From contig JASGIS010000001.1 in the NCBI GenBank assembly GCA_047601745.1, positions 4,278,001 to 4,342,000 of the forward strand: 64,000 nt of DNA. The letters run 5' to 3'. The notes under the pieces are model-generated. The model ran no database searches, had not been told where the DNA came from, and was given only the letters and a program-made list of their open reading frames with translations. Positions 43,480 through 51,768 of this stretch are shown piece after piece. A program made the translations under genes and the position numbers. Each line of letters begins with the position of its first letter. The first letter of the stretch is position 1. The DNA is from JAKPAM01 sp047601745. GTDB lineage: Bacteria > Pseudomonadota > Gammaproteobacteria > Burkholderiales > Burkholderiaceae_E.

Positions 43480-45120
43480 ATGTGGTCATCCTTTTCCGGA
43501 CAGCTTGTTCGCGTCTTCGGCACGTTGACGGTGGTGCTGCTGGCCGGTTGTTCCGGCCTGTCGCCGCAGATCTTCTCGGAGCGCCTGATGGCGGAGCGGA
43601 ACACCGAGGGGGCGGACGCTTCGGTACAGCCACCGAACTCGCTCGAGGAGGCTTATGCCGACGCGTCTCACGTGCAACGGCTGTATCTGACCGCTGTACG
43701 CGACCAGAGCAACCTGACACCGCGCCTGGCCGCCGGATTGATCGGACTGTCCGCGGTCACCATGTATCGAGGCCTGACCTCGCCGGGCACCCATTCGTTG
43801 GCCGCGCTCGGTGCGGTGGGCGCGGCGACCTACGGTTACGGCAGACTGGTCGCCTCGCCAACGCGGCTCGATGTCTATCGCGCGGGCGCCGAGGCCCTGA
43901 GTTGCGCGATGGCCGCGGTCGAACCGCTGCGCATCGGGCAGACCCGCTTGGGCAAGGCCGACGACGGCCCGACTCAACGCACGTTATACGGTGGCGTCGA
44001 GCAGGTTCGGCAACGTAGCGACGAGCTTCGAAAACTGCTCTACCGCCATGCCGGGCTGCTCGAATCGGTCGACGAACGGATTCCCGGGCGCGCGGCGTCG
44101 TCGCGTACCGTGAAGCGTCCCGCGCCGGCGTGCGATTCTCCCAAAGACACGCCGCCGGAAGTCGCGCTGGCACGGCGGGCGCAATGCGAACGGCAGCCGA
44201 CTGTCGAGACGATCGTTACGATTCCGGCTACCCCGCCACTCTCGGTCCTGCGCGTCGCACCCGACGAGCTGCGCGCAGCGGCCGATGCAGCGTGGAGCGA
44301 ACTCGAGCGTGCGCGCGGTAGTGTCGAGCGCGCCGAAGGTGCGTTCAAGGCCGTGGCGGCGGCGGGCGCGCTTCTATGGCACCAGTCGGTGCGCATCCAG
44401 ATCGCCGTCAGCAAGCAGGTCGACGCGACCGTTCCCGACCTCGCCGCAGTGTTGCGCACCGCGCAGTCATTGCCCGATACCGCGTTCGCGCTGACGGGCT
44501 TTTCCGGCTTCGCGAAGCAGCCGCCTGCGGAGAGTTCCGCACAAGGCGCCCCGGCGCAGCGTGGCACGAAACTCCGTGAGGCGACAGCGGGTGACGCGCC
44601 GGCAGAACGCGATTTGCTCGCCGCTACTGCAGCACTCACGCAGGCCAGCCGCGCGCTCGACGCGATGACCTTGCCGCTGACCGGCGTCGCCGAGTCCGCA
44701 ACGCGCGAGCAGATCAACGCCTGCGCCGTTCGTTCCAGCGGCGTCGAGTTGAAGGTCACGCCTTCAGGCGACGAGATCGTGGTCGCCCGGGGCGGAGCGG
44801 CAGTGTTTTTCGTGTCGGGCGGCAGCGGCGTGCCGTCGGCCGCGGTGGCCGTCGGTCCCCAGGCTGAAATGCCGATGCGAGTCGAGGGCGGGCAATTCCG
44901 ATTCGAGTATCGGCCGCCCGATTCGGCGCGGCCCGGCGATGTCGTCGTACTGCGATTCAGCAGCGGCGGCGGCCATCAGTTCGTGATGCTTCGCATCGTC
45001 GAAGCGCTGCGCGCCGAGGCAGGCGGCAACGCTACCACCCCGAACTCCGATCCGTCAGCCGACCCGGAGGCTGATACCCGACAGCCGAAGGCCAACACCG
45101 GGCGGCCGGCCAAACCCTAG
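43480..45120 (+). CDS. Outer-membrane lipoprotein of unknown function (cassette gene 1)
   Basis: The 546-residue product has a lipoprotein signal with lipobox LAGC (Cys24, Ser at +2, so outer-membrane sorting). The N-terminal third has helices and a hydrophobic Gly/Ala stretch (about 86-125, LAAGLIGLSAVTMYRGL to AAATYGYG), possibly a membrane-inserting hairpin. The middle (about 245-330) is helical with paired Ala/Arg heptads. The C-terminus (about 415-520) is a beta-rich domain with RGGAAVFFVSGGSG and DVVVLRFSSGGGHQF, resembling an Ig-like fold. No family is recognised. It is 23 bases upstream of the protease-SleB gene and heads a four-gene operon. Confidence 0.7.
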   Translation: MWSSFSGQLVRVFGTLTVVLLAGCSGLSPQIFSERLMAERNTEGADASVQPPNSLEEAYADASHVQRLYLTAVRDQSNLTPRLAAGLIGLSAVTMYRGLTSPGTHSLAALGAVGAATYGYGRLVASPTRLDVYRAGAEALSCAMAAVEPLRIGQTRLGKADDGPTQRTLYGGVEQVRQRSDELRKLLYRHAGLLESVDERIPGRAASSRTVKRPAPACDSPKDTPPEVALARRAQCERQPTVETIVTIPATPPLSVLRVAPDELRAAADAAWSELERARGSVERAEGAFKAVAAAGALLWHQSVRIQIAVSKQVDATVPDLAAVLRTAQSLPDTAFALTGFSGFAKQPPAESSAQGAPAQRGTKLREATAGDAPAERDLLAATAALTQASRALDAMTLPLTGVAESATREQINACAVRSSGVELKVTPSGDEIVVARGGAAVFFVSGGSGVPSAAVAVGPQAEMPMRVEGGQFRFEYRPPDSARPGDVVVLRFSSGGGHQFVMLRIVEALRAEAGGNATTPNSDPSADPEADTRQPKANTGRPAKP

Positions 45121-45143
45121 ATGCCTCGCACGGACCGACCACC

Positions 45144-46592
45144 ATGCCTTCGCGAATCCAGCATCTGAATGCCGTGCGTTGCCGGCTCGGCCGCCTGATG
45201 GGTGTCGACGCCACGCACGCGACCCCCATGCTGGCCCTCGGGCTGCAACAAGAGGCACTGGCTGCACTGTGCTTCGTGCGCCACCCATGCGAGGCTGGCG
45301 TAGCGGGCCGGCCGATCCTCGGCTTCGACGAGCGCATCGTGCCGGCCCGCTTGCCGACATGGCTACGCTCGCCGCTCGATGATGAGCCTGTTCCGGTGCT
45401 CGCATTGCGCATCGACGGCCCGGCCAGGGCGCAGACCTGGATCGGCGCGCGCAACGACACCAGTCCTTTGTTCGAAGGTGCGCTTAGTGCGATCCTGCGG
45501 CTCGACGCTGACCCGACACGCTTGCTGGCGTTGACCGCGGGTCATGTCTGCGGCGCTTCGCGCATCACGCAGCGGGGTGACCGGTTGAGCTTCACGAGCG
45601 TCGGTGCCGGGCCGTCGATGTCGTTCGGCGGCGATCTTCTGGACTGGCAGCCCAACTTCGTTCGCCTGGACGGTGCCACCCCGCTCGACGCGGGTATCGC
45701 CGAGGTCCGCTCCGGCGATCTCGCGCGCCTGGCCTCCCAACCGCGGCACTGGCCGGCAGGCGTCGCGCAGGCACGGGTCACCGAAGCGCTGCGTTTGCGC
45801 ACGCGCGATCTGGAGATTTCCGGTCGCGGCTTCGATTGGATCGACGTCACGCTGAGCGTCGCTGGCGACCCGTCGCGCCGCTACACGCTGCGCAATGCAA
45901 TGGCCTGGCAGCCGTCGCTGCCGAGCCGGGACGGCGACAGCGGCGCGCCGCTGTGGAACGACGCCGACCAGATCGTAGCCCTTCATGCCGGGGGCCATTC
46001 GGTGCAAGGCGAGGGATCCTGGGCTTACGCGGTGCCGATCAGCCGCGTACTCGCCTGGGTCGGTGCGAGCGTCGTTTGCCGCGGTGAGGCGCTGCGGCCC
46101 GCTTCGCCGGCCATGCCGTCGCCGGCGACCGTACCCTCGACGCCCGTCGACCCCGACGACCGGCGTGCGCGCGAGGCTCGCACGTTGGCGCGAACGATGT
46201 ACGGCGAGGCGCGTGGCGAAGGATCGCGCGGTCTCGAAGCGGTGGCGCACGTCGTGTTGAACCGCGTCGATGCGCGGCGCTGGTGGGGTACTGATGTGAT
46301 CGGGGTATGCCTGAAGCCGTGGCAGTTCAGTTGCTGGAATGCCGCCGACCCCAATCGCAGCAAGCTGCACGCATTGTCGGCCGAGGACCCGGTCTACGCG
46401 CGCGCGTTCGAGGCAGCGGTGCGGTTGCTCGAACTGCAGGATCGGGATCATGGCCGGCGGCTGCGCACCGACCCGACCGAAGGCGCGACGCACTACTACG
46501 CGCCGGCACTCGTGAAGCGGCCGGCATGGGCCGAGGGCCGCACGCCTTGCGCCCGCATCGGCCGGCACGACTTCTTTCGCGACGTGGCCTGA
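45144..46592 (+). CDS. Trypsin-like serine protease fused to SleB cell-wall hydrolase (cassette gene 2)
   Basis: The 482-residue two-domain protein begins with residues about 85-310, an S1-type protease with a complete triad: His134 in LTAGHVCG, Asp182 in PLDAGIAEV and Ser266 in GDSGAPLW. A Pro/Ser linker (318-337) leads to a SleB/Hydrolase_2 domain (about 343-482) with catalytic Glu355 in TMYGEARGEG, followed by VVLNRV, WQFSCWN and ATHYYAP. SleB-type domains cut peptidoglycan glycan strands. No signal peptide is visible at the chosen ATG. The fusion of protease and PG hydrolase is unusual; the protease may process the hydrolase or a partner. Confidence 0.82.
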   Translation: MPSRIQHLNAVRCRLGRLMGVDATHATPMLALGLQQEALAALCFVRHPCEAGVAGRPILGFDERIVPARLPTWLRSPLDDEPVPVLALRIDGPARAQTWIGARNDTSPLFEGALSAILRLDADPTRLLALTAGHVCGASRITQRGDRLSFTSVGAGPSMSFGGDLLDWQPNFVRLDGATPLDAGIAEVRSGDLARLASQPRHWPAGVAQARVTEALRLRTRDLEISGRGFDWIDVTLSVAGDPSRRYTLRNAMAWQPSLPSRDGDSGAPLWNDADQIVALHAGGHSVQGEGSWAYAVPISRVLAWVGASVVCRGEALRPASPAMPSPATVPSTPVDPDDRRAREARTLARTMYGEARGEGSRGLEAVAHVVLNRVDARRWWGTDVIGVCLKPWQFSCWNAADPNRSKLHALSAEDPVYARAFEAAVRLLELQDRDHGRRLRTDPTEGATHYYAPALVKRPAWAEGRTPCARIGRHDFFRDVA

Positions 46593-46626
46593 CGACCGCG
46601 CTGCCGCACAACGGGAGGACCTCGCC

Positions 46627-48582
46627 ATGGACACCGTGCTGATCGACGTCGTGATCGGGCTCGTTCTGGTTTTCGCGATGACCAGCTTGCTCGCGACCAC
46701 GTTGCAGGAGGCATATTCGTCGATGACCAAGATGCGCGGTCGTGTGCTGCGGCAGGCGATCGTCTCGTTCGTCGGTGACGACCCGCGACTGGCGAAGGCG
46801 CTGCTCGACCATCCGCTGCTCGCCTCGTTGTCGCCGCAGATGCAGGCCCAGGCGTCGGCGCGACTGCCGAGCTGGATCGAGGCCGACACGCTGGTGTCGG
46901 CGCTGGTCGGCCATCTGGTCGACACCCACGCCGGCGGGCAGCGGCCCGACACCCCGGCCGAGCTGGTGCAACGCATCCAGGACGTCGCCCGAGGCAACGT
47001 CGAGCCGGGTACCGCGCTGGCTCCTGTCGTCGGTACGCAGGGGTTGGCCGGCGCGGATGCAGCGCTGCCGAATCCGCTGTTCGTTCGTGGCCTGTCCTCG
47101 CTGTTGCAGGGCGCCGAGCGGGACTGGCCGACATTCGAAAAAAGACTGGCCGCCTGGTATGGCGCGGTCGGCGAACGTTCGACCGGGTGGTTCAAGCGCA
47201 GGACGCAGTTGGGGGCATTCTTCATCGGGCTCGGCGTGGCCGCGATGCTGAACATCAACCCGATCATCATCGGATCGCAGCTATGGGTCGACGAACCGCT
47301 ACGCAAAGCGCTGGTGGACACCGCCGAGAAGGTCGACAACGAGCGTCGAACGCAGTCCGAGGCCGCGCCCAAGCCCGTGGCATCCGCTCGCGCCTCGGCG
47401 GTCGAGCCGGTTCCGGCCGCAGGGCAAGGGGTGACGCCGGCCGCCGCGGCTTCGGCGGTAATGGATCGGCTGACCCTGGCGTTGCGTGCGCAGGTGACGG
47501 ATGCGCTCGGCGATGCAGCGCGAGAGCAGGTGCTCAAGCCGTTGGCGGAGCAGCTCGTCGAGCTTCAGAAGGCTGTCCAAGGCTGGCAGGCGGCGGGCGC
47601 GGTCGCGGGGCAGGCGACGGCCCGGCGAATGGATGAGCTGGCCCGCGCATTCGTCGCCGCCGTACCGCCTCGGCCCGAACTCGCCGCCGTGCACGAAACG
47701 GCGCAGCAATTCGCGACCTTGACGAAGCGCGTGGCTGAGCCGGCGCAGATAGTGTCCGAAGCGTCGCCTACCGGAAAGTGCGCAGCGCCCACTCTGAATG
47801 ACGAGGAGAAAGCCCTGTGCGGGCAACTCCAGAGCATGGCGAAGCTACAGCAGCTCGGGCTGCCGATCGGCTGGTCGGGATCGGCGGTGCCTAGCCTCTA
47901 TCGCTCCGGATGCGAGTCACCGGACGAATGCAAAGCGGTGTGGCGCCAATGGGCCGATTGGGGCCTGATGCCGTTCGGGTGGGTCCTGATGGGCCTGGCA
48001 TGCACGTTGGGGGCACCGTTCTGGTTCGATGCGTTGAGCAGGATCATCAGGCTGCGCGGCTCGGGCGATCGCGGCGCCGCCGGCACGTCAGCGGCCGGGG
48101 GCGGTACGCCGCCCAGCACGCTCGCGACGCCCGCGTCACCGGCCCCACCGTCGACAGGAGCAGTCGGCACTGCGATGAGCGACGCTCTCAACGACCACGA
48201 ACGCGCGTTGACGCCAGCGGAGGTGCAGCGCGTCCAGCGCGGATTGGGCATGCCGGAGGTCGAGGTCAGCGGCTGGTTCGACGGCCCGACCCGACAGGCC
48301 ATCAAGGCATGGCAAGAACGCGCCCAGGCGCCGGCCACCGGCGAACTGAGTGCATGGCAAGTCCGGCAACTGCTCGAAATGCGGCCATCGGGTGCCGCAA
48401 CCGCTGCATCTGCCGGTACTGCCGGCTCTGCCGGGGCGCTGGCCGTGGCCGCGGCGCCAGCCGCCGTCGATGACGGGCGCGGTGACCACGGCGACGGCTG
48501 CGTCGTCGGCATCGTCGAACCGACTCCCGACGAAGCGCTGCCCCCCGCTCGAGGCGGCGTACAACCCGGTAAGGATGACTGA
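46627..48582 (+). CDS. Three-TM protein with C-terminal peptidoglycan-binding domain (cassette gene 3)
   Basis: The 651-residue protein has membrane segments near 5-24, 194-213 and 446-465. Around them are motifs I associate with a widespread uncharacterised membrane family: RGRVLRQAI and HPLLASL after segment 1, GWFKRRTQ before segment 2, and LGAPFWFDALSRI with LRGSG after segment 3. A predicted coiled coil (about 275-370) and four Cys (385-436) lie between segments 2 and 3. After a Pro/Ala linker comes a PG_binding_1 domain (about 525-582, VQRVQRGLGM to GELSAWQVRQLL). It is probably the membrane anchor of the cassette. Its stop is one base before the amidase start. Confidence 0.78.
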   Translation: MDTVLIDVVIGLVLVFAMTSLLATTLQEAYSSMTKMRGRVLRQAIVSFVGDDPRLAKALLDHPLLASLSPQMQAQASARLPSWIEADTLVSALVGHLVDTHAGGQRPDTPAELVQRIQDVARGNVEPGTALAPVVGTQGLAGADAALPNPLFVRGLSSLLQGAERDWPTFEKRLAAWYGAVGERSTGWFKRRTQLGAFFIGLGVAAMLNINPIIIGSQLWVDEPLRKALVDTAEKVDNERRTQSEAAPKPVASARASAVEPVPAAGQGVTPAAAASAVMDRLTLALRAQVTDALGDAAREQVLKPLAEQLVELQKAVQGWQAAGAVAGQATARRMDELARAFVAAVPPRPELAAVHETAQQFATLTKRVAEPAQIVSEASPTGKCAAPTLNDEEKALCGQLQSMAKLQQLGLPIGWSGSAVPSLYRSGCESPDECKAVWRQWADWGLMPFGWVLMGLACTLGAPFWFDALSRIIRLRGSGDRGAAGTSAAGGGTPPSTLATPASPAPPSTGAVGTAMSDALNDHERALTPAEVQRVQRGLGMPEVEVSGWFDGPTRQAIKAWQERAQAPATGELSAWQVRQLLEMRPSGAATAASAGTAGSAGALAVAAAPAAVDDGRGDHGDGCVVGIVEPTPDEALPPARGGVQPGKDD

Positions 48583-48583
48583 C

Positions 48584-49381
48584 ATGGCCTTCGCACTGAG
48601 CTGGATGCCCGCCGTGCTGCTCGAGGCCGGCCTGAAGGTGGCCGAGGTCGATGGCTGGCAGAGCCGCGGCCGCGCCCAGGTACGCCAGACCCTGGGCGTG
48701 ATGATCCACCACACCGCGTGCCCGCATGCCGGCAACATGCCGAGCCTGCGGACCCTGCTCGATGGACGCAGCGACCTGTCGGGTCCGCTGTCGCAACTCG
48801 GTCTGGGGCGCGACGGCACCTGGTACATCATCGCTGCCGGGCGCGCCAACCATGCGGGTGAGGGTAACTGGCGGGGCATCGTCGACGGCAATGCGCACTT
48901 CATCGGCATCGAGTGCGAAAATGCCGGAGGCGCAGGGGACTCGTGGCCCGACGTGCAGATGAGCGCGTTGCGTCAGGGCGTCGCCGCGCTGCTCCAGCAC
49001 CTCGACCGCGACGCGAACTGGTGCATGGGGCACCGCGAATACGCGCCCTCGCGCAAGCCCGACCCGTTGTGGGACCTCGACCACTTCCGTCGCGAAGTTG
49101 CCGCGTTGCTCACGGAGGGTGTCGCGGCTTTGCCGCTGATTCCGGCGATCGAGCCGGTCGTGCCCGATGGCGCCATCGCGCGCCCCACGCTGCGTCGCGG
49201 CAGCGGAGGGGACTGGGTCAAGCATCTGCAGCGCGCGCTGAACCTGCTGCCGGTCGATGGCCTGTTCGGGCCTCGGACTGAGGCCGCGGTGCGCCGGCTC
49301 CAGCGCGACCGCGCGCTGGTGCCGGACGGCATCGTCGGGCCCAAGACCTGGGCGGATCTTCCGCCTGATGCGCGGACATGA
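48584..49381 (+). CDS. Amidase_2 peptidoglycan amidase with PG-binding domain (cassette gene 4)
   Basis: The 265-residue N-acetylmuramoyl-L-alanine amidase of the T7-lysozyme/PGRP fold has zinc His in VMIHHTACP (42/43), IGIECENAG and MGHREYAPSRKPDP (zinc His150 and the Lys/Asp-Pro ending). A PG_binding_1 repeat follows (203-258: LRRGSGGDWVKHLQRAL, DGLFGPRTEAAVRRLQ). No signal peptide is seen, so it resembles a phage endolysin or needs another export path. The start at 48584 has AAGGA eight bases upstream; ATG 48575 overlaps the previous gene. It closes the four-gene operon. Confidence 0.9.
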   Translation: MAFALSWMPAVLLEAGLKVAEVDGWQSRGRAQVRQTLGVMIHHTACPHAGNMPSLRTLLDGRSDLSGPLSQLGLGRDGTWYIIAAGRANHAGEGNWRGIVDGNAHFIGIECENAGGAGDSWPDVQMSALRQGVAALLQHLDRDANWCMGHREYAPSRKPDPLWDLDHFRREVAALLTEGVAALPLIPAIEPVVPDGAIARPTLRRGSGGDWVKHLQRALNLLPVDGLFGPRTEAAVRRLQRDRALVPDGIVGPKTWADLPPDART

Positions 49382-49596
49382 CCGGGATGGGAACGATTCT
49401 GCTTAGGGGTAATCCGCGGGGAGACGAGGGCGGCTTCGGCCGCGGACATGGCGGTGTCGCATGCAACGCATCGGGCCCGAAGTCGGGCGGCGACCCCGGC
49501 CTATAATGATCGGGCGCGTGGCGCGGTCCATCGGCCGACGGCCGCGCCCGGCCGTTGCGCGCCCGTCCGGGCGCCCGCCATCTCCGAGACATGATC

Positions 49597-50796
49597 ATGT
49601 TCGAGCACATCGCGCCGTTCGCCGGCGATCCGATCCTTTCCCTGAACGAAGACTTCCAGCGCGATCCGCGGCCCGGCAAGGTCAATCTGTCGATCGGCAT
49701 CTACTTCGATGACCAGGGGCGGATCCCGGTGCTCGACAGCGTCCGCGAGGCCGAGCGGCGAATCCTGGCTGCCGGCGGCGCCAAGCCCTATCTGCCGATG
49801 GAAGGGCTGGCGGCGATGCGCGAGGGCGTGCAGAAGCTGCTGTTCGGCGAGGACCACGGCGCCGTGGCCGGCGGCCGTATCGCGACGATCCAGACGGTCG
49901 GATCGAGCAGCGGATTGAAAGTCGGCGCCGATTTCATCAAGGCGAATTTTCCGCAGAGCCGGGTATGGGTCAGCGATCCGACCTGGGACAATCACCGTTC
50001 GATCTTCGAGGGCGCGGGGCTGACGGTCGAGACCTATCCGTACTACGACCCGGCGACCGGTGGCGTGCGCTTCGACGCGTTGTGCGAAGCCCTCGATGCA
50101 CTGCCGCCGCGCAGCGTCGTGCTGATGCACGCCTGCTGCCACAACCCGACCGGCGTCGATCTGTCGCCCGCGCAGTGGGACGCACTGATGCCGATCTTCC
50201 AGCGGCGCGAGCTGCTGCCGTTCCTCGATCTCGCTTATCAGGGATTCGGCGACGGCATCGCCGAGGACGCGGCGCCGCTGCGCAAGCTGGCGTCGGCCGG
50301 CCTGAGCTTCTTCGTCGCCAATTCTTTCTCCAAGAGCATGAGCGTCTACGGCGAACGTTGCGGCGCGCTGAGCGCCGTCTGCGCGACGCCGGCCGAGGCC
50401 GCCAACGTGCTGGGCCAGTTGAAGTTCACCGTGCGGCGCAACTATTCGAGCCCGGCGCAGCACGCCGGCGAACTCGTCGCCTGGGTGTTGAACGATCCGT
50501 CGCTGCGCGCATGGTGGGAACGCGACGTCGAGGCGATGCGCGGGCGGATCAAGACGATGCGCCAGGCCCTGTACGACGTGCTGAGCCGCGCGCTGCCGGG
50601 ACGGGATTTCGGCTATCTGCTGACTCAGCGCGGCATGTTCAGCTATACGGGACTGACGCCCGAGCAGGTCGAGCGGCTGCGCGAGCAGCATGGCGTCTAC
50701 CTGATCCGGTCGGGACGCATGTGCGTGGCCGGCCTGAACCGCCACAACGTCGAGACGGCCGCGCACGCGATGGCGGCGGTGCTGTCGGCCGGTTGA
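49597..50796 (+). CDS. Aromatic/aspartate aminotransferase (class I), copy 1
   Basis: This is a 399-residue PLP-dependent aminotransferase of the AspC/TyrB group. It has VNLSIGIYFDDQGRIP, HACCHNPTGVD, DLAYQGFGDG and PLP-Lys in NSFSKSMSVYGER, with a C-terminal Arg in RMCVAGLN that binds substrate carboxylate. It catalyses amino-group exchange between aromatic amino acids or aspartate and 2-oxoglutarate. ATG 49597 is preferred for spacing to CCGAG; 49591 is two codons earlier. A paralogue about half identical in compared segments lies at 55462-56664 in opposite orientation. Confidence 0.92.
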   Translation: MFEHIAPFAGDPILSLNEDFQRDPRPGKVNLSIGIYFDDQGRIPVLDSVREAERRILAAGGAKPYLPMEGLAAMREGVQKLLFGEDHGAVAGGRIATIQTVGSSSGLKVGADFIKANFPQSRVWVSDPTWDNHRSIFEGAGLTVETYPYYDPATGGVRFDALCEALDALPPRSVVLMHACCHNPTGVDLSPAQWDALMPIFQRRELLPFLDLAYQGFGDGIAEDAAPLRKLASAGLSFFVANSFSKSMSVYGERCGALSAVCATPAEAANVLGQLKFTVRRNYSSPAQHAGELVAWVLNDPSLRAWWERDVEAMRGRIKTMRQALYDVLSRALPGRDFGYLLTQRGMFSYTGLTPEQVERLREQHGVYLIRSGRMCVAGLNRHNVETAAHAMAAVLSAG

Positions 50797-50892
50797 ATTC
50801 GGCGCGCTGGCGTCGGCTGTGCCCGCCGGCACCGGCGCGCCCGCCCGCCGCTCGCGTCGCCGGGCGGATCTCGGCGGCGGGAACTTCCGGCC

Positions 50893-51768
50893 TCACATCG
50901 GCCGGAACCGATGCAGGTACAAGCGGCTGACCGGCAGTTGCGCGGGGCGCGAACGCAGCTTCAGCAGCATGCGGCCGCGCTCGTCGCGCACCGCGGCGAC
51001 GACCTCGTCGAGATTGACCACGGTGCCGCGGTGCACTTGCGCGAAGCGCGCCGGGTCGAGGCGGGGCAGCAGCTCCTTCAACGGTTCGCGGATCAGGAAC
51101 TCGGCGTCGGCGGTCACGACGTTGACGTACTTGTCGCTGGCCTGCAGATAGACGATCGTATCGACCGGAATCATGTGCACGGTGTCGCCGACGCTGGCCA
51201 TGATCGTTCGCAGGTGCCGGCCCGGCGCGTCGGGCGCAGCGGTCTCGCCCGGCGCGGATCCGCCTCCATGGGTCAGCGCTTCGATCGCCGGATGGCCCAG
51301 TACCTGCTGCAGTTGCGCGACCAGCGTTTCCAGCGGCGCTTCGCCGGGCGTCCGCACGTCGAGCCGGCGCGCGGCCAGCCGGTCGCGCACGCGCTGCAGG
51401 CAGCGGGCGAGCCTCGGCGGATGGACGGGTTTGAGCAGGTAGTCGACCGCGGCCTGTTCGAACGCCTGTACCGCGAATTCGTCATAAGCGGTGACGAACA
51501 CCAGCAGCGGCGGCGCCTGCTCGTCGTCCCAGTCCTCGGCGATCGACTGCGCGACCTCCAGGCCGCTGGCCCCGGGCATGCGGATGTCGAGGAACGCGAC
51601 GTCCGGCCGCAGGCGCACGGCCAGATCCGCTGCCTCCAGGCCGTTGCGCGCGATCGCGACGATCCGCAGCGCCGGCCATTGCCGTTGCAGTTCGGCGCGC
51701 AGCGCGTCGGCCAGCAGCGGTTCGTCCTCGGCGATCAGCGCGGTGGCATCCATGGCAGCATCCATCAT
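50893..51768 (-). CDS. LytTR-type response regulator
   Basis: The 291-residue regulator has a receiver domain (residues about 8-125) with phospho-acceptor Asp61 in VAFLDIRMPG and the DYLLKPV switch Lys. A Pro/Gly linker leads to a LytTR DNA-binding domain (about 190-288) with DTIVYLQASDKYVNVVT, REPLKELLPRLDP and FAQVHRGTVVNLDEV. Its start overlaps the kinase stop (ATGATGA), so the pair is translationally coupled. Targets may include the neighbouring carotenoid oxygenase genes or itself, which is speculative. GAAGGA lies upstream. Confidence 0.93.
   Translation of the reverse strand: MMDAAMDATALIAEDEPLLADALRAELQRQWPALRIVAIARNGLEAADLAVRLRPDVAFLDIRMPGASGLEVAQSIAEDWDDEQAPPLLVFVTAYDEFAVQAFEQAAVDYLLKPVHPPRLARCLQRVRDRLAARRLDVRTPGEAPLETLVAQLQQVLGHPAIEALTHGGGSAPGETAAPDAPGRHLRTIMASVGDTVHMIPVDTIVYLQASDKYVNVVTADAEFLIREPLKELLPRLDPARFAQVHRGTVVNLDEVVAAVRDERGRMLLKLRSRPAQLPVSRLYLHRFRPM

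Noticed and set aside
43250..43525. Small plus-strand frame before the envelope-hydrolase cassette
   Set aside because: Ser/Arg/His-rich, with no ribosome site or recognisable domain, and it runs into the lipoprotein gene out of frame.
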